Shown here piece by piece: positions 1 to 8,906 of a stretch of DNA of 16,435 nt; positions within the stretch are counted from its first letter, which is position 1; each line of letters starts with the position of its first letter. Source of the stretch: Saccoglossus kowalevskii (taxonomy: Eukaryota; Hemichordata; Enteropneusta; Harrimaniidae); assembly GCF_000003605.2 (NCBI RefSeq), contig NW_003135339.1, positions 115,575 through 132,009 on the forward strand. The letters run 5' to 3'. The notes beneath the pieces are model-generated. The model was not told the origin of the DNA. It saw only the letters and a program-made list of their open reading frames with translations, and searched no databases. The position numbers and the translations under genes are program-made.

Positions 1-438
1 TTCCCGGATCAAGTTCGAAATGGCCGACTGGCGGCCATTTTCTTAAAGAATTCAGTTCTGGATCCGTATCCAAGACATGTCTGGTTTGATCAAGTTCAAA
101 CTTCACACACACATGGTACATCATGTCACAAATAGATATGTGCATTTGTTTCTTGATCCGCTTAACAATAGCTGAATGATGGCCATTTTAAGGCCGAAAA
201 TGCATTAAAATCACATATTTTCACAATTCCGGAACCAGATCTCAGTCATGCATGGATGGATTTTGTTCAGATTTAGTACAATGTGTTGTACATATGCAGG
301 TGCATTTCGGTCATGATCTGCTTTGAATGTATATGTCACTCAAATATGAACGGAACGGGGACGTGTCATTGACAATGACTTGTTGAAATGTGCATCGCTA
401 ACAGCGGAGCTATCTCAGCCGAGAGGCTGCTTGTTTTA
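1..438 (+). mobile_element. 3' part of a Helentron-like (HINE/pearl-type) non-autonomous element
   Basis: The last part (401-438) matches the 3' ends at 10447-10484 and 11951-11989: ACAGCGGAGCTATCTCAG followed by a CAGCC-GAGA-GGCTG hairpin and CTTGTTTTAT. The body (1-380) has a degenerate repeat of about 160 bp; for example TGCATTT at 141 and 301, each followed by TGATCYGCT. The body sequence differs from the element at 11411, but the period and the 3' end are alike. Tandem core repeats, short subterminal inverted repeats and a 3' hairpin are known traits of Helentron-associated elements and of bivalve pearl elements. The 5' end lies outside the window. No transposase is encoded. Confidence 0.55.
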
Positions 439-1052
439 TTTTCTGATTCTTAGATGGGAGTCTAATGTAATCTTTAGTGTCAATTAAGGTGTATTTAACT
501 GTAGTGTAAAGCTAGAATGTCGACAGTCGGCCATACCTAATAGTAATCTGTTATTAATAACGAATATGTATTATAAACGTGGTAGGCGTGAATAAATTTT
601 GAATGCTGGGACCTTCGTGTAAAATGCTTTGCATTTCCCATCAAACGCCTTCGGTGTTTGAATGTCTAGGATACACAATTACATGTACATTAGGCCCGAG
701 GACTGTCGACAGTCTAGTGTAAACCCTGTAGCTATCTCAGCCGAGAAGCTGCTTGTTTTATTTTCCGATTCTTAGATGGGAGTCTAATGTAATCTTTAGT
801 GTCAATTAAGGTGTATTTAACTGTAGTGTAAAGCTAGAATGTCGACAGTCAGCCATACCTAATAGTAATCTGTTATTAATAACGAATATGTATTATAAAC
901 GTGGTAGGCGTGAATAAATTTTGAATGCTGGGACCTTCGTGTAAAATGCTTTGCATTTCCCATCAAACGCCTTCGGTGTTTGAATGTCTAGGATACACAA
1001 TTACATGTACATTAGGCCCGAGGACTGTCGACAGTCTAGTGTAAACCCTGTA
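409..1052 (+). repeat. 322-bp direct tandem duplication (409-730 and 731-1052)
   Basis: The two units are the same length and differ at three positions that I could find, in the hairpin (GAGAGG/GAGAAG), after the hairpin (TTTTCTG/TTTTCCG), and at CAGTCGG/CAGTCAG. The left breakpoint falls inside the Helentron-like 3' end, so the second copy has only a partial terminus. Each unit carries the small MITE described separately. The near identity points to a recent event or an assembly duplication. Confidence 0.9.
511..714. mobile_element. Small MITE-like element with GTCGACAGTC ends (second copy at 833-1036)
   Basis: The left end CTAGAATGTCGACAGTC (512-528) is inverted against GACTGTCGACAGTCTAG (701-717), with one mismatch over 17 bp. 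The right end contains a perfect 14-bp palindrome, GACTGTCGACAGTC. TAGTGTAAA is found at 502-510 and again at 715-723, a 9-bp direct repeat consistent with a target-site duplication, as made by Mutator-like transposases. A further stem, CAAACGCC-TTC-GGTGTTTG, lies inside. The element has no coding capacity. The family is inferred only from the duplication length. Confidence 0.5.
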
Positions 1053-1082
1053 GCACTCTTAAGTCACTGCTTCATTGGTCTG

Positions 1083-1283
1083 TACTGTAAAATACTTTAT
1101 TTTTGCTTGGAATTAATTTTCACTATTTTCGCTGAAGGAATGATTCAGTGAAAATAAAAAAACCTTTTTCCTACATTTCACATTCAACTTTTCAGAAATC
1201 AGGGAAAATAAATTCCATACAAAACACTGAAAAAGTCTTTTCAGCGAAAATTTATTCCAGCTAAAATACAGTATTTTACAGTA
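1083..1283. mobile_element. TA-flanked MITE, copy 1 (Tc1/mariner-like)
   Basis: The ends are TACTGTAAAATACT and its reverse complement, and the inverted similarity runs inward for about 45 bp (to TTTTCGCTGAA). The TA at each end is consistent with Tc1/mariner-type insertion. A second copy with the same ends and the same interior (ATTTCACATT, CCATACAAAAC) lies at 12395-12607. No transposase is encoded. Confidence 0.75.
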
Positions 1284-1925
1284 TGTTGAGATGGTCATGC
1301 TAGCAGTTAGCAAAAACAATTTCATTGATGGTGGTCTGGTAAAACTGATAAATGTTAAACTATATTTAGTTTAATTGATGTTGTTTATCTTGTTAACAAT
1401 ACTTTATGTCAAGGACTGGGATAGTAATGACATCTGTTTTGTAAATACAAACTAGACTAGCATTATCAGTCTAGAGGATGGCATGGCAACTGTCCATTAT
1501 AAAGTCAAAGAGAAATGGAACGTGCGGGGGGGGGGGGGGCATGAACACACAATTCTATTTTGTGTATATGACCTAAAGATTGGCTGCATAGGACGGGTAC
1601 CATGGCATAATTGAGAAATAGAGGTATAACGGTTGCCATTGTCAAGACAATATAGTACCTATGCCTCTTTCTTTCCCCTGTAAATTGTAAATTCTTTTCA
1701 TTTGGGTGATATGTTGGCAGGAAAAAGTAGTTTTGCGTTCATACACATTGAATTCTATCTCAGTCATCTAACACTGCTATTTTTTATTTCGTTTCTGATT
1801 CAAGGTTTTCAAATTTCGTTTGTTATTTATCAGCTGTCTCCTTTCCCACACATATATAATTTTTTATAATTTTGTATCCACGTCAGAGAAACTGTGTTCA
1901 CTTATATTTGTCTTTTTAATTGTAG
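1284..1925. other. Upstream non-coding stretch
   Basis: Non-coding sequence between the MITE and the 5' UTR. The only feature is a run of 14 G at 1526-1539. The end of the stretch is pyrimidine-rich and serves as the proposed acceptor of exon 1. I see no TATA box or other element I would defend as a promoter. Confidence 0.5.
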
Positions 1926-2037
1926 GTGCAGTGATATATTTGACAGTAATCACTGAAGAATGAACAAAAAAGACTATGACACTAAATAAAAAATTTTGAG
2001 ATCTACTAACTACAAACTTTTACATTTTTAACTGAAA
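1926..2037 (+). other. Probable 5' UTR of the first coding exon
   Basis: A good acceptor (pyrimidine-rich tract, then TTGTAG) ends at 1925. The main ATG at 2038 has A at -3 and G at +4, a favourable animal start context. The reading frame upstream is closed by TAA at 1987-1989, so 2038 is the first usable in-frame ATG in this exon. This implies at least one non-coding exon further upstream, perhaps before the window. Without transcript data the alternative is a promoter immediately upstream, with no splice at 1925. Confidence 0.5.
1960..1989 (+). promoter_or_regulatory. Short upstream ORF (9 codons plus stop) in the 5' UTR
   Basis: An ATG at 1960 opens MNKKDYDTK and stops at 1987-1989, 48 nt before the main start and in the same frame. 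It has G at -3 and A at +4, so it should be only partly used. Short uORFs of this type can damp translation of the main ORF; that role is inferred. Confidence 0.35.
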
Positions 2038-3715
2038 ATGGCTTCAGAAGAATCAAGTGGAAACAATTCTTTAAAGCCTTCACCAAGTGATAATGTGATT
2101 GAATTGCAAGGGAAAAAACTTCTTAAAAAATCAACTAGTGCGCCGATGGTGCTGATTCCATCAGTTGTCATGGAGACAATAACAGATGAAGAAAGCGATT
2201 CTGAAGATGGAATTTCTATCTCTGTTCCTTCTGAATCTGAGTTATCCACAACCAGTGTGAGTAGGGAAGATGGACGAGACGATACCAGTCAAGAATCATC
2301 AACTTCTAGTGAACAGACTGATCTAACACACGAATGGGACACAATCATGAATCTCTGGAAGGGAATTGAAAAAGATGTTGAGAAGCACAACAAAAAGCAT
2401 CCAACAAGACCATGTCGTTCCACATCGACTACTACATCCCCGGCACTTCCTCCTCCTCCTCCTGAGGTGGAAAGGAGTATCTCCATGCCGACCGCTACCA
2501 GTGGGCTAGATCAACTGCAGAGGCTGGTGATTATAATGGAACAGCTGTCCGATTTAAAACAAGAGAACTACGAGTTAAAAAAGCACTCTGACTATCTGGA
2601 GGGTATGAAGGACTTGCAAGAGATGCGAAACCAGTGCTTAGCTATGCATTGTCAGTGTGATGCAGCACAGAGATTTCTTTTTCCACCTTCTATTGATTTT
2701 GTTTTCGGTGATGATGATGATGATGAAGATGTTGCTGATGAACTTGATGATGGTTCAGAATCAAAAAATATATCAGACATGTTAAATACTGCAGATCTTG
2801 ATGCAAATCGCAAACGTAGTCGCTCACTCGATGTTAACGAAAATGCTGCTGATGTTTTCGCTAAAGAGTTTCGAAGAGTAAAGAGTTTATCACGCTGGGA
2901 GAAAGTTAAAGAAAAGTTCAGTTATAGCAAAAATGGTAGTGTAAAGAGGAAAAAGCGGTTATCATCAAGAAGGAGTGAACCCAATATGTGCGTATTTAAT
3001 GAACCTGAGGTGATACCCATGCCAAAGATGCAAACAGAGGGTGGCGACATAAACGAAACAAAATCAATTGACAGTGGAGCATGTTTTGATCCTGAAGATC
3101 AGTGTCCAAAAAGAAAACGTGTTGCTCTCGCTTCACATCATGTTGACATTTCTGAAAGTGATAAGACTTTCTTGGAAATAAAAAGTGCAAAATGGTTGGA
3201 AGTTGATGATTTTCCACTTGATAGAGACTGTGATTCGCCTTCCAGTTGTTCGTCTGTGGAACTTGATGTGAAATCTGATGATGAGATCAAAGAAGCATTG
3301 AAGAAAGACTTTTCACAGCTAAATTCAAATGCTAATGCAGCCAATAATGGTGATTTGACATTGAACCGCTCAACTAGTTTACCAGAAGGTGATAGTGTTG
3401 AAAGGAGCCCTGCACTTGCTCGGTCACATGAAAGTGAGAAGGAAAAAGGAAAAACTCTCACTTTGGGTAAAATGAAGGATATTATACTGCGAAAAGAAAG
3501 TGGCAAACGGAAAAGTGGCAAAAAGACACATGGGGAGCAAGAACACAGCAGTAAGGAAAAGATAGAAAAAACAGTAGATGTTTCCATGACAACTGCAACT
3601 GCATCTTCAGAAGCAATGAATGATGAAGATGGAGAAATTTCATTTATATCACCAAAGCTGGACAGAAAGGGACAACTGAAAGAAACATCACCAAGTTTCA
3701 ACAAAAAGTTGAAAG
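2038..3715 (+). CDS. Exon 1 coding part: N-terminal 559 residues, disordered with short coiled coil
   Basis: Starts at ATG 2038 and ends at the donor AAAG|GTAAGG, leaving one base of codon 560. If unspliced it stops four codons later, at 3727-3729. Visible in order: Ser/Thr- and acid-rich N-terminus (about 1-100); proline run (about 137-141); coiled coil about 156-205 (heptad-like L/I/E/K, including DLKQENYELKK); acidic patch 225-238; basic module around W287 (WEKVKEKF) followed by the nuclear-localisation-like KRKKR at 303-307; a second basic cluster PKRKR at 357-361; and another basic module at 476-486 (LGKMKDIILRK). RSxS-type sites near many serines look like kinase targets. No enzyme motif is present. 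The composition suggests a regulated scaffold with possible nuclear entry, which is inference. The family is unrecognised. Confidence 0.88.
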
Positions 3716-4303
3716 GTAAGGTTTTTTAAATTCAAATATTGTTTTTTTCTTTTTTCTTTTTATTAATATGGTAATTTAGGTATATGGCATAAATCAGATT
3801 CCCATGACAGAGACTACCAATTGTCACAGGACTATCATTTTCCAACATTAATATCCCAAATGGGCAGTTAAACATCATTACTTTTCTATACTGATAAATG
3901 TAGTCTATGTAGTCTTCAAGACTTATAGGTGTCCTAGAAAAATTGAACACTATGGTATTTATTGTTTTGTATTTACACTTATAAAACTTTTTAATATTAC
4001 TATGTGATACAAGAAATAACATCCAAGGACCAATCTGATTTAAATAATATTCTATGTTCACAAATTCACAAAAAGTTCTTTCACAGACCCATTTGAATTA
4101 TTATTTCTATAAACATTTGTGATTTTGAAATTTGGATGACTGTTCTTCCATTCTTATGAGTTTTTCATTGTATATAACACCATTGGTATATCCTCTTTTA
4201 AATTTGCGATGTTATATTGGATTTTGAACGTACTGATCTTGTGAGAAGATGAAAATGTTACCTACAATACGAAAATGACATCATTATTTTGTTCGTACAT
4301 AAG
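3716..4303 (+). other. Intron 1 (588 bp)
   Basis: Begins GTAAGG, followed by a long T-rich run, and ends at ACATAAG. The sequence is AT-rich with no repeat or second gene visible. Open reading on either strand here is short and of random composition. Confidence 0.7.
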
Positions 4304-4537
4304 GTTGGGATAAAGTGAAGCAGGCGTTAGTTCGTAAAGATCTAACGATGAGCGGGAAATCCAGAACTCATGCTCTTGATGATAGTATACTCTTGGCGCT
4401 GAAGGACGAGAATCTTGATGTGTCCACACTCCTTGGTGGTGTCTCGGAGGAATGGACTAGAAAAATGCAAGAATGGGAGACAAAGAAAAAGAACAAGGCT
4501 AGCGGGATGACTGGAAGTCCTGGAACCAAACGTAGAG
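4304..4537 (+). CDS. Exon 2: basic WDKVK module and first W-E-x-x-K module
   Basis: The acceptor chosen is ACATAAG at 4303, because it keeps phase 1 and begins GWDKVKQALVRK, matching the module at W287 in exon 1. Two further AGs, at 4315 and 4330, are also phase-compatible and would remove 4 or 9 codons. The donor at 4538 is a perfect GTAAGT. The exon is 234 nt, or 78 codons, so skipping it keeps the frame. It carries residues 560-638, with the module EEWTRKMQEWETKKK at about 608-622. Reading past the donor enters a 75-bp tandem repeat that stays open to 4869, an accident of the repeat length being 25 codons, not coding sequence. Confidence 0.8.
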
Positions 4538-4584
4538 GTAAGTACACTACACTGCATAGGCTTTTTATGCAGGCACAACCCATG

Positions 4585-5107
4585 AAGGTCACACATCCTG
4601 GTATTTCTTTGGGTACAAATTCACTACCAATGAGAATTTCTCAATTATTTCCTCCCAAAAAGTCACACATCCTGGTACTTTCAGGGGGTACGAATTCACT
4701 ACCAATGAGAATTTCTCAATTATTTTTTCTCAAAAGGTCACACATCCTGGTACTTTCTGGGGATACAAATTTACTACCAATGAGAATTTCTCAATTATTT
4801 TCTCTCAAAAGGTCACACATCCTGGTACTTTCTGGGGATACAAATTTACTACCAATGAGAATTTCTTAATTATTTTCTCTCAAAAGGTCACACATCCTGG
4901 TACTTTCTGGGGATACAAATTTACTACCAATGAGAATTTCTCAATTATTTTCTCTCAAAAGGTCACACATCCTGGTACTTTCTGGGGGTACAAATCTATT
5001 ATTTTCCACCCAAAATACAAGCTATTGAAATTCAGAAATTGATGTATAAAGTTATTGCTGCTATATGGCAATAAAAACCTACGAAAGTCCCAGGATGTGT
5101 GACCTTT
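4585..5107. repeat. 75-bp tandem array closed by an inverted end (foldback-type element)
   Basis: Units begin (at CATCCTGG) at 4594, 4668, 4743, 4818, 4893 and 4968; the spacing is 74 and then 75 bp four times, and the last unit is partial. Each unit opens with GGTCACACATCCTGG. The same 15 bp stands in inverse orientation at 5090-5104 (CCAGGATGTGTGACC), with flanking similarity over about 24 bp, so the array is the multiplied left end of an inverted-repeat element lying in intron 2. The inner units are nearly identical. No coding role. Confidence 0.8.
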
Positions 5108-5440
5108 AGAAACTATTTGTAGAAACTATTTGTTTGGGAGTAACAAAAAAAGTTATTGTCAAGAAATATCCATAATTTTACCACCATCAGATAGTGTATG
5201 TATCGCCCACTTGCTGCTTTGAATATTTTCATGTATTTCTAAATTTTTTTGTGATAATCTTGGTCTGATTGGACATAATTTCCTACTGGCTATAAATCTC
5301 AATTCAAATTTTAAAAAAATTATGGAAAAATTACGTGGGTTTAAAATTTGTTTATGAAGACAAAAGTTGACTAAGGGTTAAAGGAAAGGTCAATCCTGTC
5401 AATATTGTTGGCCATATAGCAGCAGTTATGTACATTTATT
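5041..5440. repeat. Inverted repeat around CTGCTATATGGC
   Basis: TTGCTGCTATATGGC near 5054-5069 is matched in inverse orientation by GCCATATAGCAGCAG near 5411-5425, with looser similarity on both sides (about 35 bp in all). It overlaps the end of the 75-bp-repeat element, so it may be an independent or older element. It is otherwise featureless. Confidence 0.35.
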
Positions 5441-6663
5441 TAAATAATGGACAAAACAAATTAAAAAAATAATAGTTATGATACCATATAATATTCCATA
5501 TAGTCGTCGCCATCTTGGCTATTTTCAAGTTGGTATGGTAACATTTGACATTCAATTTTCAAAATTAAGTCACGATCAGTGTCGTAATATTTTCAAATAA
5601 AACGGCCACATGCCCTGAAAAAATCGAACAGAGCTTGACATGTATGAATAATTTAATGGGCTTCAGAAAAAAAACGTGTCAAATTTAATTATAGTCATAA
5701 ATATTTGGTGACCAGTCAACGAACAATTCAAAAATCATGATTCACACGCGAAAGTCCTTCGGTACTGAAAATCATCGACTCTACTCTGGTTTACCTTATT
5801 TCAAAACTTGCAAATAAAACTGATTCGCCGTGAACTCTAATATATCTCAGCCTATTTTTTTTTACTTTTTGAACTGTGGTCAAATCCCACTCGTTTGTCA
5901 AAATATAACGATGTTTTTCATTGAATATTTTTAAAGCCTGTCACAGCACAAAAAGTATGTGAATCGACGTCGGAGATTGGATGGTACAACGACCCTTCAA
6001 ATAACATCAAATATGCTTGGTTACAACATCATTGATTGGCTGAAAGTCGCCTGATCGGAGCGTGACCTGGGTCACAGAACCATATTTGTCCGTATTATCA
6101 CAGGATAGAAAGAACCACACCTACATTTTCAACCATTTTTAGTGCGAAAATTGCCAGCATCTGTCGAAAAAAACTCGTGAATGTTATGGATCCGAATAAA
6201 ATAAAGCTAGCGATATCTAAGAATGGTTATTAATATATTCCCCGATGCTCTTCGAATTTATATATTTTTTTTATTTCAAGGTAAGAAACTGAATGGCAAG
6301 TTGAAGTTGCATCGACTTCAAGGCGGCGGTTTCACTGTTGTAGTTTCGCGATGTAAAATAAAATATATATAATAATAATACTTGTTTAATTATTTGGGTT
6401 TTCAGCCCCAAAAATACGGGACATGATCACCACGAATTACGGTCAATGTTTGTCCTGTCTAGGACCAACGCCCGTCCTAAACTCAGTATGGAGAAACTAA
6501 CAGGAATCGATATTCCGAACAAATAATTGGGACACGGTCGACAGACATTCCAAACAATCGAAATTATTAACGAAAGACGAAATTTTTCTAGATATTTACA
6601 AACATACTGTCATGACAAACATATGTAAAATTAACAAATACACAAAGAGGTGTAATATTAGCT
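5441..6663. other. Intron 2 middle: no firm gene; candidate cryptic sites
   Basis: Relatively CpG-bearing DNA compared with its surroundings. It holds a perfect GTGACC-TG-GGTCAC inverted pair at 6062-6075, near an ATTGGCTG box (about 6034), and the acceptor/donor pair at 6279-6282. No ORF of note was found. Confidence 0.4.
6281..6372 (+). other. Possible alternative terminal exon or zero-length splice site
   Basis: A T-rich tract ending TTTCAAG is followed at once by GTAAGA, so an acceptor and a donor abut at 6280/6281. Read as an exon from exon 2 (phase 1), it stays open for about 29 codons (GKKLNGKLKLHRLQ...) to TAA at 6370-6372, overlapping A/T-rich sequence with an AATAAA-like string. 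It is either a short alternative C-terminal exon or a ratchet (recursive) splice point. The intron is short for recursive splicing, so this is tentative. Confidence 0.22.
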
Positions 6664-6741
6664 TTTATTTTAGGTTTTTCTTTCACTCAGTCCATGCATG
6701 GAACTGCCATTTAGCTTCGTGGTCCTTCAGCTTGTCTTCGC
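6664..6741 (-). pseudogene. Possible minus-strand terminal exon fragment
   Basis: On the minus strand, a pyrimidine-rich tract ending TCCTCAAG is followed by about 18 codons (EDKLKDHEAKWQFHAWTE), a TGA at 6685-6683, and AATAAA at 6669-6664. The order acceptor, short coding end, stop and poly(A) signal looks like a last exon, but I see no partner exon on that strand up to exon 3. It may be a captured fragment or chance. I do not recognise the peptide. Confidence 0.22.
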
Positions 6742-7053
6742 CTTGAGGAAAACAACAATAATTATACAAGTCTTAAACACATTACGAAGACTCAACAATC
6801 AGGAAAGAAACGCCAGTCGCCCACAACCACAAGAATAGTGAGAAAAAATTAACATGGATACAAAGCTGTTGGAAATAGTTATTATGATCTATACGGCCCA
6901 CAATTTCTGTCACCTTGACCTAGACTTTAAATGTATTTATGATAGGCTGTACTTGGAAGCTCTGTTGTAGCATAGGTTATGTCAAGGAAAAATATCAGTA
7001 AACTTTCAACATTGTCATATTTTAATTTTCTCATTTACAATATCAATGCACAG
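6742..7053 (+). other. Intron 2 end
   Basis: Non-coding sequence leading into the exon 3 acceptor (TTAATTTTCTCATTTACAATATCAATGCACAG region). No other element is seen. Confidence 0.5.
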
Positions 7054-7224
7054 TGATAAGAGCTCGAAGCTCTTCTCCCACATCACTGTCAACCGCGATG
7101 ACGGGATGGCTCATGCCATCTGCAACCATCGATGTAGATGCCGTACAAGCCAATCTTAGTGACCAGTTCAGAAAGAAGCTAACAGAGTGGGAGAAAAAGA
7201 AAAACCGACTCAGTGTGCCCATCA
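7054..7224 (+). CDS. Exon 3: second W-E-x-x-K module, skippable cassette
   Basis: The acceptor GCACAG ends at 7053 and the donor GTGAGT starts at 7225. Both boundaries are in phase 1 and the exon is 171 nt (57 codons), so it can be included or skipped without a frame change. It encodes residues 638-695: a Ser/Thr-rich lead and then QFRKKLTEWEKKKN at about 675-688, clearly the same module as in exons 2 and 4. It lies between the repeat-filled intron 2 and the 5.4-kb intron 3. The match of phase and motif to the neighbouring exons makes it a confident exon despite its size. Confidence 0.8.
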
Positions 7225-7428
7225 GTGAGTTGAGTGTACATGTCTTAGATTGGCATGGTTATATTGTGCTCGGCTTGCAAAAGTTAGCATGTAGAACAGA
7301 ATTGTAGTTTACAGTTCCTCTTGAGGGTGCCCTTCTTTCTGTAACCAAACTGAGGCTTGATGGCCTTGTCACAGAAAGTGTCATCAGCCATATATATAAA
7401 TGTACCAAAATGAGCCAGGTACGGGTGA

Positions 7429-8906
7429 AAAGTACGGGTCGTACTTTTCAGAAAATAGCGAGTACGGGTGATATTTGTAGCGAGTACGGATTATATTTGT
7501 AGCGAGTACGGGTGATATTTGTAGCGAGTACGGGTGATATTTGTAGCAAGTACGGGTGATATTTGTAGCAAGTGCGGGTGACATTTGTAGCGAGTGCGGG
7601 TGATATTTGTAGCCAGTACGGGTGGTAATTTAGCAGTACATGGAGGTAATTTAGCGAGAGCGAGTGATAAAATGTAGCCAGTATGGAGGGTGGTGGTAAA
7701 ATATAGCGAGTACAGGGTGAGGGTATTGCGGGGTAAAATGTACAGGATTTATACAACAATTACGGGTGTAGCAAAACACTCAATTGAGAAAGAAAATAGC
7801 AGTGGTACGAACTGAAACTAGTTCAATCTAACGAACTGAAACTAGTTCCATCTTACAAAAACTAAATGGAGACATGAAGCAGCCATGTTTAATTAATTAT
7901 ATATATGTATTCACGCAATTTGACCCATATGACGTAGCAAAACGGACGCCTCGTAAACAAAAGTGCCCCGTAACTGACCAGACAAGTCTAATCATGGAGC
8001 TACAGAAATAAATAAATAGACTCATTCCCCTTGGCCTGATGAGTGACGCAACAGTGTTCGTAATAACACTTTTGTCTAAATATAACATTGTTTCACTGTA
8101 GCGTACATTTTTATTGAGTGAGCTAGTTGAATCCATGGCATGATTAACACCTCGGCGTTGTTGAGATGTGATCACCTTGAAGACCTTAATTGTTTACACA
8201 ATGACAGCGCTATATGTGACACTTAGATCGCTTTTAAACACGTCGTTTTACCGATATCCAAAATCAAGCCAAATTGAATGTATTCCTGCACGCGTGATTT
8301 GTTTTTGCCTGGAAATTATTGTGCAGAATATGATTTGGAACATACATGTGACTAGCTTATTCCTAGCTTTCAAGAGCTGTGGATAATTAAAATTCGTACA
8401 CAATAGACTGTGCGCAAAATACACGCTCCTTTGTTAGGTTATTTACCGCGGCTTTCTCTAAGGTCTATGGTTATATTTAGACAAAAGTGTCATTACGAAC
8501 ACTGTTGCGTCACTCTCGTCGGGCCAAGGGGAATGAGTCTATTTATTTATTATTGTATTTTCAATTGGTCAGTTACGCGGCACCTTTTTTTACGAGGCGT
8601 TCGCTTTGCTACGTCATAGGGATCAAATTGCGTGAATATATAATTAATTGAACATGGCTGCTTCACGTCCCCATTTAGTTTTCGTAAGGTGGAACTAGTT
8701 TCGGTTTGTTAGATTGAACTAGTTTCAGTTCGTACCACTGATATTTTCTTTCTCACTGGAGTGTTTTGTTACACCCGTAATTGTTGTATAAATCCCATAC
8801 ATTTTACCCCGCAATACCCCCACCCATACTCGCTACAGATATCACCCGTACTTGCTTCAAATATCACCCGTACTCGCTATTTTCTGAAAAGTACGACCCG
8901 TACTTT
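7429..8906. mobile_element. 1478-bp foldback element with long inverted arms
   Basis: The left arm, 7429-8086, is matched in inverse orientation by the right arm, 8470-8906, starting from AAAGTACGGGTCGTACTTTT at the outer ends and ending at CTAAATATAAC inside. Shared internal blocks include the doubled AACTAGTT region, AATTGCGTGAAT, TTTACGAGGCG and CCAAGGGGAATGAGTC. The 383-bp loop (8087-8469) has no convincing ORF. The left arm is longer because it holds an expanded 22-bp array. Long arms with outer tandem repeats are typical of foldback-type DNA transposons. I cannot define a target-site duplication. Peptides read from the arms are repeat translations. Confidence 0.82.
7458..7725. repeat. 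22-bp tandem array in the left foldback arm
   Basis: The unit GCGAGTACGGGTGATATTTG plus TA starts at 7458, 7480, 7502, 7524, 7546, 7568 and 7590 with exact 22-bp spacing, followed by about five degenerate units to about 7725. The right arm retains only two to three units (about 8831-8880). The repeats abut one another without spacers. Confidence 0.88.

Noticed and set aside
3138-3704. 188-codon open frame on the minus strand
   Set aside because: It lies opposite exon 1, whose Ser/Lys-rich codons give few stops in antisense. No domain or own splice signals.
4538-4869. Reading of exon 2 on into 25-residue repeats
   Set aside because: A perfect donor at 4538 and the phase match to exon 3 show this is intron. 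The repeat is 75 bp, so it stays open by arithmetic.
7458-7725. CRISPR-like regular repeat
   Set aside because: Units abut without spacers and the DNA is eukaryotic; it is a simple tandem array in a transposon arm.
7384-7759. Minus-strand peptides with repeated ATNITRTCYKYHP-like sequence
   Set aside because: Translation of the 22-bp tandem array in a foldback arm, not a gene.
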